From: JAFGJU01 sp964570935
Lineage (GTDB): Bacteria; Eisenbacteria; RBG-16-71-46; JAFGJU01
Assembly: GCA_964570935.1 (NCBI GenBank)
Contig: CAZMZP010000075.1
Coordinates: 22,570 to 86,569, forward strand
Reading direction: 5' to 3'
DNA: 64,000 bases
How positions within the stretch are numbered: the stretch's first letter is position 1; every line of letters begins with the position of its first letter. Below are positions 43,713-53,477 of this stretch, piece by piece. The translations under genes were made by a program, and so were the position numbers. The notes beneath the pieces were generated by a model, which searched no databases, was not told the origin of the DNA, and was given only the letters and a program-made list of their open reading frames with translations.

Positions 43713-46628
43713 ATGACGAAAGTGACAGGCTATCCAAAGTCGTCGTCGGCTAAACACGCCGGGCCGGGGCCATGCCTCCGGCTCTTACTGTTGCTGTTCA
43801 TCCCCGTCTTTCTCCTGCTGCCCGCCTCGGACGCCTACTCCCAGGGGGTTGGCCGAGTCCTGGGCAAGGTGCTGGACGCCGCGACCGGGAAACCACTGCC
43901 TTTCGCCAACATAGTCATACTGGAGACCCAATTCGGTGCCGTGTCCGCCGAGGACGGTGAGTACATAATCGTCGGGATTCCGCCGGGCGTGTATTCGGTC
44001 CGGGCCAGTCTCATCGGTTACACCGGCGTGGTCAGGAAGGACGTCAGGGTCACGGCGGACCAGGCCGCGAGAGCCAACTTCGAGCTCCAGCAGGTGGCCG
44101 TCGGCGGCAGGGACGAGGTCGTCATCTGGTCCACCAGGCCGATGGTCGAAGTGGACGTGGCTTCGACGAAGAGGAACATCTCGGCCGAAGAGCTCAGAGT
44201 CCTGCCCGTTGGCGAGACCGTACAGGACGTGATGGCGAGGCAGGCGGGTATCGTAAGCTCCAAGGACGAGCTCCACGTCAGGGGCGGCAGGACCGACGAA
44301 GTCATCTACATAATAGACGGAGTGAAGATGAAAGACGCCCTCTCGGGCGGCTCCAGCGGCGACCTCATCGGCGCCCGGTCGGTGGCGGAGATGAGCGTCA
44401 TCACGGGCGGGTTCAGCGCCAAGTACGGCCAGGCCCTTTCCGGCGTCGTGGACGTGAAGGTGAGGGAGGGCGGCTCCGCGTACCGCGGAGGCATCACATA
44501 TTCGACGGACCGTACTCCGCTGTTCAGCTATTACAACTATGACTATGTCGACTTCCAGCTCAGCGGTCCGGAACCACTGACAACGTACTTGCTGCCCAAG
44601 CTCAAGGCCAAGATCCCCGGGGAAGTCACGTTCTTCATGAACCTGTCCGGCGACGTCTCAGACACCTATCTTCCGGACTTGAACGACATGGCCGCGAGAA
44701 AGGACCAGGTCACCGTCATAGAGGCGGGTGGGTTCCGCATCCCTCTGTACACCGGCGGAGACAAACCACGTCTGGTGTCCAGCTACAGGGACAAGATACT
44801 GGGCCGCGAGTTCACGTATGGTTCTTTCTTCAGCCCCAGGAGCGACAACAACTGGAGGGCCATCGGGAAGCTGGTCTGGAAGCCCAACGCGGCGCACAAG
44901 TTCGGCGTGTCAGCGACGAAATGGATAGGGATAGGACAGGGGTTCGCCGAGCACGACATCGGTGAGGTCGCCAAGAACATCACCAGCTACCCGTGGTCAT
45001 GGACCAACCGGCTCGACCATTACTACACAATCACCAGCGACCAGAACAGCTTCTCGGCTTTCTGGCGGCAGAACATCAGCAAGTCCTCGTACCACAACTT
45101 GCAGGTATCCAGGTATTTCAGCGCCTCGCACCGTGACGTGGCGGGGAAGAAGTGGAGCGGGTATGAGCAGCCCGACGACAGCGCGCTTCCCGACAGTCTC
45201 GACTCCATCTACTTTATTGACAGCGGCGACGTCGCGGACTGGAGGGACAGGTACATAGAGACGTGGGGCCTCGCGTGGGACCTCACCAAGCGGTTCGAGC
45301 CCCACCACGAGTTCATCACCGGGTTCGACAGCCAGTACGAAAACGTGCAGTACATCAGCATATCAAGACCCTGGGAGTACGACACGGACGGACTGGGGCG
45401 TGAGCACGACCTCTTCCACGTCTACCCCAACAAGGGCTCCCTGTACGCCGAAGACAAGCTCGAGTACGAGGGTTTCATTGCCAAGATAGGCGTCCGTTAC
45501 GACTACTGGTTCCCGGGTGAGGCCCTGGAGAGAGTGATTGACGACACCACCAACACGAACATCACGTCTTTCACGAGGGCCAACTTCTACCACGACACGA
45601 AAGAGGTCTTCGGTCATCGCTTCAAGGCTCACATGAGTCCGCGCCTGGCGATCTCCCATCCCGTCACGGAGAGAGACAACCTGTTCTTCAACTACGGGCA
45701 CTTCACCCAGTGGCCGACGTACTACTACATCTACTCAAAGATCACGTCGGTGTCGAGCGAGAGCTATCCCAGGATAGGCAACCCCAACCTGAACCCGGAG
45801 ATCGCAGTCCAGTACGAGCTGGGCGCAAGACACCAGTTCACTAACGACATGGCAGGCGACGTCACGCTGTTCTACAAGGACATCTACGACTACCCGACGG
45901 CCACGCCGTTCACGCTGCAGGCGGGCATCGACCCGTCCACTGGGCAGCCCCTGCTGACCACGTTCTTCATTTACAGAAACGTCGACTACGCCAGGTCCAG
46001 GGGCGTGGAGCTGGAGTTCAAGAAGAGGAGAACCAACAACGTCTCGTTCGGCCTGTCGTACACCTATTCGCTGGCGACCGGCAAGAGCTCCGACCCCAAC
46101 GCGGCCAAGCTGGTCCAGGAGGCCGGCGGCGACTTCAGCGAAGCCAACCTGGGCGAGGTCTACATGTGGTGGAACAGACCTCACAAGCTTACTTCCTGGC
46201 TGGAGTACCGGGTGCCGATAGACGCCCCTCCGGCGGAGTGGGGCAGGCTGAAGATCCCGCCCGGATGGTCCATCTACTTCTACTGGTACATCACGAGCGG
46301 GGAAGCATACACGCCCAGAGACTCGGAGGGCAGGGAGAGCGGTGAGGACTACTCCCGGAACGGACCGCTGGAGAGCCAGCTCAGCATGAAACTGACCAAG
46401 GTGTTTAAGCTGCGTAACGACAAGAGGCTCGAGGTCGTGTTCCAGGGCTGGAACATCCTGAACAGAAAGAACCCCATGGAAGTGGACCCACAGACCGGCG
46501 AACCATACGAGCCGGGCGCGGGAACGATGATAAGGAACAACACGCTGTACTACCGCACGCAGTACAGCAACCCTGCGTACTTCGGCGTGCCCAGGAACTT
46601 CAGGCTGGCCGTCTCCTACGAGTGGTAG
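43713..46628 (+). CDS. TonB-dependent receptor-like outer membrane protein
   Basis: 971 residues from ATG 43713. Signal peptide ends near SDAYSQG. Then a carboxypeptidase-like regulatory domain (VLGKVLDAATGKPLPFANIVI...GVYSVRASLIGYTG), a plug (VMARQAGIVSSKDELHVRGGRTDEV, IDGVKMKD, GQALSGVVDV) and a long beta-barrel ending in NFRLAVSYEW with a terminal aromatic residue. An obvious TonB box is not seen. It starts the envelope operon, preceded by a marginal promoter (TTGACG at 43606). Probably a surface transporter or receptor; ligand unknown. Confidence 0.88.
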   Translation: MTKVTGYPKSSSAKHAGPGPCLRLLLLLFIPVFLLLPASDAYSQGVGRVLGKVLDAATGKPLPFANIVILETQFGAVSAEDGEYIIVGIPPGVYSVRASLIGYTGVVRKDVRVTADQAARANFELQQVAVGGRDEVVIWSTRPMVEVDVASTKRNISAEELRVLPVGETVQDVMARQAGIVSSKDELHVRGGRTDEVIYIIDGVKMKDALSGGSSGDLIGARSVAEMSVITGGFSAKYGQALSGVVDVKVREGGSAYRGGITYSTDRTPLFSYYNYDYVDFQLSGPEPLTTYLLPKLKAKIPGEVTFFMNLSGDVSDTYLPDLNDMAARKDQVTVIEAGGFRIPLYTGGDKPRLVSSYRDKILGREFTYGSFFSPRSDNNWRAIGKLVWKPNAAHKFGVSATKWIGIGQGFAEHDIGEVAKNITSYPWSWTNRLDHYYTITSDQNSFSAFWRQNISKSSYHNLQVSRYFSASHRDVAGKKWSGYEQPDDSALPDSLDSIYFIDSGDVADWRDRYIETWGLAWDLTKRFEPHHEFITGFDSQYENVQYISISRPWEYDTDGLGREHDLFHVYPNKGSLYAEDKLEYEGFIAKIGVRYDYWFPGEALERVIDDTTNTNITSFTRANFYHDTKEVFGHRFKAHMSPRLAISHPVTERDNLFFNYGHFTQWPTYYYIYSKITSVSSESYPRIGNPNLNPEIAVQYELGARHQFTNDMAGDVTLFYKDIYDYPTATPFTLQAGIDPSTGQPLLTTFFIYRNVDYARSRGVELEFKKRRTNNVSFGLSYTYSLATGKSSDPNAAKLVQEAGGDFSEANLGEVYMWWNRPHKLTSWLEYRVPIDAPPAEWGRLKIPPGWSIYFYWYITSGEAYTPRDSEGRESGEDYSRNGPLESQLSMKLTKVFKLRNDKRLEVVFQGWNILNRKNPMEVDPQTGEPYEPGAGTMIRNNTLYYRTQYSNPAYFGVPRNFRLAVSYEW

Positions 46629-46691
46629 GCGGGCCTGAGCGGGCGCGTTGACAGTGTGGCAAGTCGAACCAAGAGCAAAGATGGAGAGCCG

Positions 46692-47720
46692 ATGAGAAAC
46701 CGCACGCACTTCCAGCGCCGAGCCGCGACGGCCGCTGCCGTCCTGCTTGTCGCGACTCTTGTCCTGGCTCCCGGCGCCGCCTTTTCCCAGGTGAGCCTCG
46801 GAGGGCAGCGAGTCGGGACCGCCTCGGGGACCTTTCTCAAGCTGCCGCTCTCCGCGCCCGGCGCCGCGATGGCCGGCGCGTACGTGGCGGTGGTTGACGA
46901 CGTAACCTCGGTGGGCTGGAATCCCGCGGGCCTGGCCAACATCGCTCAGAAGGGATTCTCGGTCACCCACATCCAGTGGTTCGCCGACGTGGACTACACC
47001 TTCGGCGCTTACGCGCAGCCGTGGGCCGGGTTCAACGGTTCGGTGGGGGTCTTCTTCGGCTCGCTCAGCACCATGATGGACGAGACCACCGAGTACATGC
47101 CTTACGGAACCGGCAGGAAGTTCGCTTTCACCGACTGGCTCGCGGGAGTGTCGCTGGCGAGAAGGCTCACGGACAAGCTGATGGTCGGGGGGAACGTCAA
47201 GTACGTCAGGGAAGAGCTCGGCGCGGACGTCGGGGGGCCGGTCACCAACTCGTGGCTGCTGGACGTCGGGACGAAGTACTACGTCGGACTCAGCACCGTG
47301 AGGATGGCGATGTTCCTGTCCAACTTCGGGCCCGAGCTCAAGCCGTCCGGGACTTTCGTAGGACTGGCCGACGGCGTCCGGATCGAGCAGGACTACGAAG
47401 GATTCGCTCCACCGACCATGTTCAAGTTCGGAATCGCGTTTGACCCCGTGAGAAATGACATGCACAGGGTCACAACGGCGCTTGAGATGAACCACTACGC
47501 CGACAACGAAGAGACCATCAGGGTGGGAGCCGAATACGAGCTGGCGGATGTCGCTACCCTGAGAGGCGGATACGACCTCAACTCCGACGACATGGGTCCC
47601 GCGTTCGGCGCCGGGCTCAAGGTGAAATACGGCGGCGTGAACGGGACGATAGACTATTCGTACATGAAGGGCGAGTACCTCGGAAACGTCAACATATTCA
47701 CGCTGAATTTCGCGTTCTAG
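46692..47720 (+). CDS. PorV/PorQ-family outer membrane protein
   Basis: 342 residues from ATG 46692 (GGAGAG upstream). Signal peptide about 1-31. Motif KLPLSAPGAAMAGAYVAVVDDVTSVGWNPAGLA is the hallmark of the PorV/FadL-like family, followed by alternating amphipathic strands and the terminal ITFALNFAF-like strand (NIFTLNFAF). In Bacteroidetes PorV carries type IX cargo to the outer membrane attachment machinery. Adjacent genes encode a receptor and FlgD-tailed proteins, which fits. Confidence 0.88.
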   Translation: MRNRTHFQRRAATAAAVLLVATLVLAPGAAFSQVSLGGQRVGTASGTFLKLPLSAPGAAMAGAYVAVVDDVTSVGWNPAGLANIAQKGFSVTHIQWFADVDYTFGAYAQPWAGFNGSVGVFFGSLSTMMDETTEYMPYGTGRKFAFTDWLAGVSLARRLTDKLMVGGNVKYVREELGADVGGPVTNSWLLDVGTKYYVGLSTVRMAMFLSNFGPELKPSGTFVGLADGVRIEQDYEGFAPPTMFKFGIAFDPVRNDMHRVTTALEMNHYADNEETIRVGAEYELADVATLRGGYDLNSDDMGPAFGAGLKVKYGGVNGTIDYSYMKGEYLGNVNIFTLNFAF

Positions 47721-47790
47721 CGGAACCATTCGACCGCCGGGACTCAGTGGAGACGAAACCTACGCGGCGAAGCTTGAGGGACCTTACAAC

Positions 47791-48789
47791 ATGCATCGAA
47801 CTACCGGAATGATCCAGAGATCGGTCCGCGGACGCCTCTCCCCGACGTGGAGAAGCGCTCTGCTGTTCCTGCTGTCAGCGTCGCTGCTGGCCGGAGCGCT
47901 CGGCCTGGCCGGTTGCGGCCAGCAGCTCTCGAAGCCGGAAGAAACCCGTGGCGGCACCGGTGTCGTTCAGGGCAGGTACGTTCTCACTTACGAGTGGGGC
48001 GGTTTCCCGGGCACCACGGACGTGGTTGTGACGGTTGGAGGGTTCGTCTACGTCGCGCAGGAGAGCGCGCGAGTGGTGGCGTACAAGACATTTTTCCCGC
48101 AGCCTCATCCGCTCATAGCCCCGCTGGAGAATCTGTCGAAACCCGTGCTGCTGGCCGAGGGTCCCAACGAGGAGATTTACGTGGCCGACGCCGGCGACAT
48201 GACGGTCAAACACTTCCCCCGCTCCGGCGGCCTCCCCATCCAAACGTTCACTGACCCCGAATGGGCCGTGTTCGGCGGGATAGCAGTCGACGACGAGGGC
48301 TACATTTACGTCGCGGACAGCCAGAAGGATTTCATCTGGAAGTACACGCCGTCCGGCGACAGAGACACCCTGGGTGGTAATGGAGTTCTGAGCGAAAGCG
48401 GCGCCGGAATCGGCTACGTGATGCGGCCGGGAGGACTTTGTTTCGACGGCGCGTATCTTCAGGTGACGGACACGGGCCACAATCAGGTGAAGAAACTGGC
48501 CACGGACGCCGTTGCGTCCTGCTACCTTTTCATAAACGGGCCTTCCCCGTCGGATCCATTCGACTCGCCTCTGGATTCCGACGCGGACGAATTGGGCAAC
48601 ATCTACGTCGCCGACACGGGAAATAACAGAGTCCTCAAGTATCTCGCGACGGGCGTGATCGACCAGACCGTGAACTGGGACACGACTTACGCGGTCGGTC
48701 CTCCGTCGGCGGTCGCGGCCAGAGACAAGTGGGTCTACATAGCTGACCCGCAGAATTCCAAGATACTCATCTACGAGTTGAGACAATAG
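47791..48789 (+). CDS. NHL-repeat beta-propeller lipoprotein
   Basis: 332 residues. Lipobox-like LGLAGC predicts a lipid anchor. The body has repeats with GGIAVDDEGYIYVADSQKDF, GLCFDGAYLQVTDTGHNQV and LGNIYVADTGNNRVLKY, a six-bladed NHL propeller used for protein or glycan binding. Co-transcribed with the PorV-like protein and the receptor. Start may instead be ATG 47809. Confidence 0.86.
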   Translation: MHRTTGMIQRSVRGRLSPTWRSALLFLLSASLLAGALGLAGCGQQLSKPEETRGGTGVVQGRYVLTYEWGGFPGTTDVVVTVGGFVYVAQESARVVAYKTFFPQPHPLIAPLENLSKPVLLAEGPNEEIYVADAGDMTVKHFPRSGGLPIQTFTDPEWAVFGGIAVDDEGYIYVADSQKDFIWKYTPSGDRDTLGGNGVLSESGAGIGYVMRPGGLCFDGAYLQVTDTGHNQVKKLATDAVASCYLFINGPSPSDPFDSPLDSDADELGNIYVADTGNNRVLKYLATGVIDQTVNWDTTYAVGPPSAVAARDKWVYIADPQNSKILIYELRQ

Positions 48790-48844
48790 CGCGGGGCGCC
48801 AGGCGCTCTGACGGACGAGAAACAGAAAGGGAACAGGTTCACCG

Positions 48845-50800
48845 ATGCGCTCACTTCGAAAGACTCGGTTTTGGGCCGTGGCGGCGGCCACGCTCCTCGG
48901 CGTCGTTCTTATCCCGGGAACCGGAGTCGCCTCCGGTGACGTCTCGCACGATTCCCCGTTCCCGGTCGAGCCCGGCGTCCACTCGACCGCCCAGGCCGAC
49001 TCGATACGGTACGACCTTCGCATCCACGACGTCAGCAACATCGGTATGACCGTCACGAACTACGGCTTTCTGGGGAACAATTTCGTCAACAGAAGCGCGT
49101 CCCTGGAGTATCCGCTCGGCACCGGCATAGACCACCTCATCAGGGCGGGGCTCTGGATCGGCGCCGTGAACGCGCAGGGCGACACGCTGGTCACCACCGG
49201 GACGATTGACGGCTACTGGAACACTCCGAGCGCGGCCGGAGTGGAGTTCTCGCCGGCTACGCTGGGCATCGAAGAAATCTCGGCCCTCCTGAACAATAAG
49301 TATTACCACCCTGGCGCGTATTCGGAGCAGGATTTCATCGCGTTCTACAGTGATTCGTTCGCGGTGGGGTCCAAGCCGGACGAACACGTCACGCAGGGGC
49401 TGCTCCTGAAACAGCGGAGCATGGTGTGGAGCTACGACCTGGCGGACGCGTTCGTGCTCATCAGCTACACGCTCAAGAACATCAGCCAGAGCACTATGGG
49501 CGCCGTTCACATAGCCATGTACGGCGAGCTGGCTTCGGGCAACAAGAGCACGTATGTGACCTGGCCTCCCTCGGGCTGGTTCAGCAAGAAGGACATAGCG
49601 TACTACGACACGCTGAGGATGGTCTCGGAGCACCACTACAACTTCGCCAGCGGCGCAGCCCCGTCGTGGGCCGGCATAAAGCTGCTGGGCGTCAAACGCA
49701 ACGACGTGCCGGTGGACTTCGCCACGACGCCGGTTTCCTTCAACTGGTGGGGCTGGGACCCCGGCGGGACCGACAAGGACGAAGACAACGAACGATACCT
49801 CCTGATGAGCAACGGTGAGATCGATGTGACTGACGGGTCCGAGGCCCCCCAGTTCGACGCGGTCGAGCTGCTGTCGGTCGGGCCGGTGGATTTTCTGGGC
49901 GCGGATGACTCGCTGACCTTCGCCTTCGCTTTCGTCGGCGGTGACGACCGAGAGGACCTTTTCCTCAACGCCAGCTGGGCCCAGAAGGCGTACGATTTCA
50001 ACTTCGTCCTGCCGACTCCTCCTCCTTCGCCCGTCCTCAAGGTGGTACCCGGACGCGAGAAACTGACCCTGCGATGGGACGACAGCCCGGAGACGGCCAG
50101 GGACCCGGTCACGGACGAGCAGGACTTCGAGGGCTACAGAGTCTACCTCAGCACCGACAATGAGACGTTCGGCATGGTAAGGCAGGCCGACAAGGTAGAC
50201 ACCACCGGCTTCAACACGGGCTTCTCGCTCCTCGAGGACCCAGTAGAAATAGGCGGCGTGAGCTACAAGTACAAGCTGGTCATGGAGAACCTCAAGGACG
50301 GGTTCAAGTACTGGGCAACTGTCACGTCCTACGACACAGGCACGCCGGAAGTGCCCAGCCTGGAGAGCGGCAAGCCGCAGAACAGGGTTCTCGTCGTTCC
50401 CGGCCCGGAGCCGGCCGAGGCCAGCGCGAGTAAGGCAGCCGTGTTCCCCAACCCTTACAGGGTGCGGGCTCTGTGGGACGGGGAGTTCCTGAGAGACAGG
50501 TATCTCTGGTTCACGAACCTGCCAACGAAGGCCCTGCTCCGGATATACACGCTGTCCGGAGACCTGGTGGACGAGATCAACTTCGACGGCGACACGTACC
50601 ACGCTCAGGACGCGAGGGGCATATACGACGTCAAGACCGACCCGCTGGGACGTAACGCGCCCCTTCTGTCGGGCACGATGTACGCCTGGGACGTGATATC
50701 CAAGAGGGACCAGGCCGTCGCGACCGGTCTCTACATCTTCGTGGTCGAGGACAAGGCCACTGGTGACACGCAGGTTGGGAAATTCCTGATAGTGAAATAG
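48845..50800 (+). CDS. Secreted protein with Fn3-like and FlgD-like domains
   Basis: 651 residues. Signal peptide about 1-29. The N-terminal part (about 40-390) has conserved-looking surface beta segments (NYGFLGNNFVN, SLEYPLGTGIDHLIRAGLWIG) and an acidic PGGTDKDEDNERY stretch. About 395-500 is a fibronectin-III-like domain (VVPGREKLTLRWDDSPE...YWATVTSYDTG). The last 120 residues resemble a FlgD-like sorting domain (AVFPNPYRV...GLYIFVVEDKATGDTQVGKFLIVK). Probably surface-anchored through the type IX style route. Confidence 0.83.
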   Translation: MRSLRKTRFWAVAAATLLGVVLIPGTGVASGDVSHDSPFPVEPGVHSTAQADSIRYDLRIHDVSNIGMTVTNYGFLGNNFVNRSASLEYPLGTGIDHLIRAGLWIGAVNAQGDTLVTTGTIDGYWNTPSAAGVEFSPATLGIEEISALLNNKYYHPGAYSEQDFIAFYSDSFAVGSKPDEHVTQGLLLKQRSMVWSYDLADAFVLISYTLKNISQSTMGAVHIAMYGELASGNKSTYVTWPPSGWFSKKDIAYYDTLRMVSEHHYNFASGAAPSWAGIKLLGVKRNDVPVDFATTPVSFNWWGWDPGGTDKDEDNERYLLMSNGEIDVTDGSEAPQFDAVELLSVGPVDFLGADDSLTFAFAFVGGDDREDLFLNASWAQKAYDFNFVLPTPPPSPVLKVVPGREKLTLRWDDSPETARDPVTDEQDFEGYRVYLSTDNETFGMVRQADKVDTTGFNTGFSLLEDPVEIGGVSYKYKLVMENLKDGFKYWATVTSYDTGTPEVPSLESGKPQNRVLVVPGPEPAEASASKAAVFPNPYRVRALWDGEFLRDRYLWFTNLPTKALLRIYTLSGDLVDEINFDGDTYHAQDARGIYDVKTDPLGRNAPLLSGTMYAWDVISKRDQAVATGLYIFVVEDKATGDTQVGKFLIVK

Positions 50801-50864
50801 CCGCCGGAAACTGCGCGGGGAGACGGCGAGACGGAGACACTCCGACACACGGAAGACGAGAAAC

Positions 50865-52328
50865 ATGAAACAGAAAAACCGAACCAGCAGCTCATTCAAG
50901 GCTCCGAAGGCGCGCGCGCCCCGTTTCACGCGGCGCGCGGTCGTCACGGCGGCGCTTTGCCTTCTGACCGTCCTCTCGTTTGCCGCTCTCACGGGGTGCT
51001 CCAGGGACCTCGGAAAGCTGCATCCGAACACTCCTCCCGAGACGGGGGTGTTCGTGCAGGGGCCCCTGGACACAGTGCGGTACGCGGTGAAGCTGTACTG
51101 GTGGGGTCAGGACGCGGACGGCGAGGTCGTCGGGTTCTACTACCAGTGGACTCTGGACGGCGCGGATCCGGTCGACACCGACTGGACTTTCACTGCGGCC
51201 AAGAACAAGGACTTCGTCCTGCCGGTTCCGAGCGGCTACGCTGTGCAGACTTTCTGGGTGAAAGCCGTGGACGACAAGAACGAAGAAGACCCGTCACCCG
51301 CGACGCAGAATTTCCCGGTGGTCAATTCCATGCCGTCAGTGGCGTTCGAAGAGGACGCCCTTCCTGACACCACTCTGCCGGCCGTGTCGTTCTACTGGCA
51401 AGGCACCGACCCCGACGGAGATGCCACGGTGGCGTACTACGTCCTCTGGCTGGACGGCCAGGAGGACACCCCGATTATAGTCGCGGGGGAAGACACCACT
51501 ATGGGTCCCGATTACATCACCTCGTACGGCGACAGGACTGTGTATCTCAGGGCGATAGACGAGGCGCAGGGCTCGAGCGAGGTGATTGCGCACGCGTGGC
51601 ACGTGATCGCTCCGGTCGGAGACGTCCTGCTGGTGGACGACGTCCCGGCAAGCGTGGCCGGCGCTGCCACGACGGACGCCTTCTACCGCGCGACCCTGGA
51701 TTCCCTCATTCCGACTCACGCGTACACCGTTTTCGACGTGGGAAGCCAGGGCACCTTCCGCTCGCCGCGCGAGATCAGCCTGATACTTCCGCTGTTCAAG
51801 CAGGTCGTGTGGTACGGAGACACCCGCAGCACGCCCTCCGCCGGGCTGTCGATGGGGCAGGGCGGAATCGCGGAGTTTCTGGACAACGGCGGCAGCATGT
51901 ACGTCGAGGGAGTCGCCGTCCTGGGCGACAACGGTAGTTTCACGTCGGAGTTCGCCGCGCAGTACCTGGGCGTGGACAGCCTGCGGACTCAGTACATCTC
52001 TCCGACCCAGCCCAACTCAACGAATTTTGGCCTTCTCAACGGCTGGGTGCTGTATGGCAACCTGTCTCTAGGACTGGATTCTCTGAGGAGTCAGGCGATT
52101 CTCGCTGGTTGCGAAATCGCCCATCCCTCGTCGTACGCCGAAACGCTCTACTACCTTCTGCCGGGCGCCTTCTCGGGTCAGACCGAGAACTTCTACCTCG
52201 GAACGATCGTGCGCGGCGGCACGTTCCGCACCGCGTGCGTGACCTTCCCCATCAGGAGGTGCAACGGGTACGCCACCGCCAAGCAGGAGGTCGCGAAGAT
52301 CCTGACGATGCTGGGGATCGGCCAGTAG
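50865..52328 (+). CDS. Fn3-like surface lipoprotein, last gene of envelope operon
   Basis: 487 residues. Twin-arginine-like start (FTRRAVVTAALC) and lipobox AALTGC (Cys about 45) predict a lipoprotein. Two Fn3/cadherin-like segments (YAVKLYWWGQDADGEVVGFYY..., AVSFYWQGTDPDGDATVAYYV) precede a domain with VGDVLLVDDVPASVAGA and a GGSMYVEGVAVLGDNG strand, resembling peptidase-associated or ThuA-like glutamine-amidotransferase folds. Function unknown. Followed by a bidirectional terminator. Confidence 0.8.
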   Translation: MKQKNRTSSSFKAPKARAPRFTRRAVVTAALCLLTVLSFAALTGCSRDLGKLHPNTPPETGVFVQGPLDTVRYAVKLYWWGQDADGEVVGFYYQWTLDGADPVDTDWTFTAAKNKDFVLPVPSGYAVQTFWVKAVDDKNEEDPSPATQNFPVVNSMPSVAFEEDALPDTTLPAVSFYWQGTDPDGDATVAYYVLWLDGQEDTPIIVAGEDTTMGPDYITSYGDRTVYLRAIDEAQGSSEVIAHAWHVIAPVGDVLLVDDVPASVAGAATTDAFYRATLDSLIPTHAYTVFDVGSQGTFRSPREISLILPLFKQVVWYGDTRSTPSAGLSMGQGGIAEFLDNGGSMYVEGVAVLGDNGSFTSEFAAQYLGVDSLRTQYISPTQPNSTNFGLLNGWVLYGNLSLGLDSLRSQAILAGCEIAHPSSYAETLYYLLPGAFSGQTENFYLGTIVRGGTFRTACVTFPIRRCNGYATAKQEVAKILTMLGIGQ

Positions 52329-52428
52329 CAAGTTCCCCGGCCGGACGGCATCTCATCCGTGGCCCGCGCGGCGCGGGCAGCCGCGCGAACCCCGGCGGCC
52401 GAGCCGGAGCCACAGCTCAAGACGCGAA

Positions 52429-52460
52429 AAGGGACGCTGAGCGATCAGCGTCCCTTCTTT
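52429..52460. terminator. Bidirectional intrinsic terminator
   Basis: Perfect 12-pair stem (52429-52440 with 52445-52456), tetraloop GCGA. T-rich on the plus side (CTTT) and on the minus side (TTTTCGCG). Serves the convergent ends at 52328 and 52488. Confidence 0.88.
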
Positions 52461-52487
52461 GTCGTGCGCCATCAGCCGCGACGCAAG

Positions 52488-52904
52488 CTAGCGTCCCTTT
52501 TTCTTGCCCAGTCTCTGCTTTCTGAACCTGCCGGGAGTCACGCCCGCGTATCTCTTGAAGGCGTTGTAGAACGTGGACTGGCAGCCGAACCCGAGGTCCG
52601 GGTAGATCTGCTTCACCAAATGGGGCTTGGCCGTGAGCATCTGCTTTGCCCTTTCGACCTTCAGCCTGTTCACGAACTCCCACATCTTCTGGCCGGTCTG
52701 TTTCGAGAACGCCCTTGAAACGTGCTCTCTGCTGAGACGGAGGGCCTTGCTGATGTCGCTCGAGGAATGAATGTTGGCAAGGTTCCTGTCGATGTACTTC
52801 AGAGCGTTCACGACGGCGGGGGACAGCCGCTTGGCCGTCCTCGGGTCCGACATCAGCTTCTTGACACCGGAGCTCCCTGGTTTGAACTGCTTCTTCATCT
52901 TCAT
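52488..52904 (-). CDS. Small AraC/XylS-type DNA-binding regulator
   Basis: 138 residues with only the AraC double helix-turn-helix (about 38-135): DISKALRLSREHVSRAFSKQ and LGFGCQSTFYNAFKRYAGVTPGRFRKQ, the second being the highly conserved hallmark. No ligand-binding domain is present, as in MarA/SoxS, so activity would be set by its amount or by a partner. The N-terminal 35 residues and C-terminal RLGKKKGR are Lys/Arg-rich. ATG 52904 has GGGAGGTC upstream. Targets unknown. Confidence 0.9.
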   Translation of the reverse strand: MKMKKQFKPGSSGVKKLMSDPRTAKRLSPAVVNALKYIDRNLANIHSSSDISKALRLSREHVSRAFSKQTGQKMWEFVNRLKVERAKQMLTAKPHLVKQIYPDLGFGCQSTFYNAFKRYAGVTPGRFRKQRLGKKKGR

Positions 52905-53201
52905 CTGACCTCCCGTCCGTAGGGTAATTGATGAAGGCGATTGACTGGTACGGTCGCTGCAGAGACGCGGTCCGGCTCGGGGACGGATCCCCTCCGGCCT
53001 CTTCTCGATTCACGGCCGCGGGCTCCATACCGCCACTCACAGAGCCCGAGTATGCCACAATCCCGGAACCCGGAAACTCTCCGGGACCCGTACGAAAGCC
53101 CACTAGCAGGGTCGCTAGTCAATAGATAACATTTTTGTGTGGTCTAAGTCAACCGAAAGCTGGGCACCTGTCTCACGAAAAGTGATGGACTAGCTACAAC
53201 A

Positions 53202-53230
53202 ACTACAACGCAATGCTCACATGTTGTCAA
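53202..53230 (-). promoter_or_regulatory. Sigma70-type promoter toward the AraC-type gene
   Basis: Minus strand TTGACA (53230-53225), 17-base spacer, TGTAGT (53207-53202). It would give a leader of about 290 bases. Confidence 0.4.
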
Positions 53231-53343
53231 TAGGCATTTTTCCGCCCCCTCCCGCCGCGCGAAGGCGGCGTACGCGCCCGTCGGGGAGGGGTGTACCGCG
53301 GCCACGCGACCGGCGGGCCGTGCCCGGCCGTCCCAGACGCCTC

Positions 53344-53372
53344 TTGCCTCGGGGCGCGCGGTAGGATAGATT
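53344..53372 (+). promoter_or_regulatory. Possible promoter for phosphoglycerate mutase
   Basis: TTGCCT 53344-53349, 17-base spacer, TAGATT 53367-53372. Start near 53380, about 100 bases before the ATG. Confidence 0.35.
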
Positions 53373-53477
53373 AAGGTCTGACCTCGCGGCGCCGCGAGCT
53401 CTGAGGCGCGGACCGGCGGCCAGGCGGCGGCAGTACGCGCCTGGCTTCGACTGATTCGACTGTCGAGGAGGGTTCTG

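Larger units (their letters stand above)
52905..53477. other. 573-base divergent intergenic region
   Basis: No credible gene. Contains the candidate promoters for the AraC-type gene (53202-53230) and for phosphoglycerate mutase (53344-53372). GTCAATAG followed shortly by CATTTTT occurs twice (53118-53136 and 53226-53242), a possible repeat or operator pair. Confidence 0.5.

Noticed and set aside
45735..51073. Two long minus-strand open frames (664 and 740 codons) opposite the envelope operon
   Set aside because: Low-complexity translations without start sites or motifs; the plus-strand genes have signal peptides and recognised domains.
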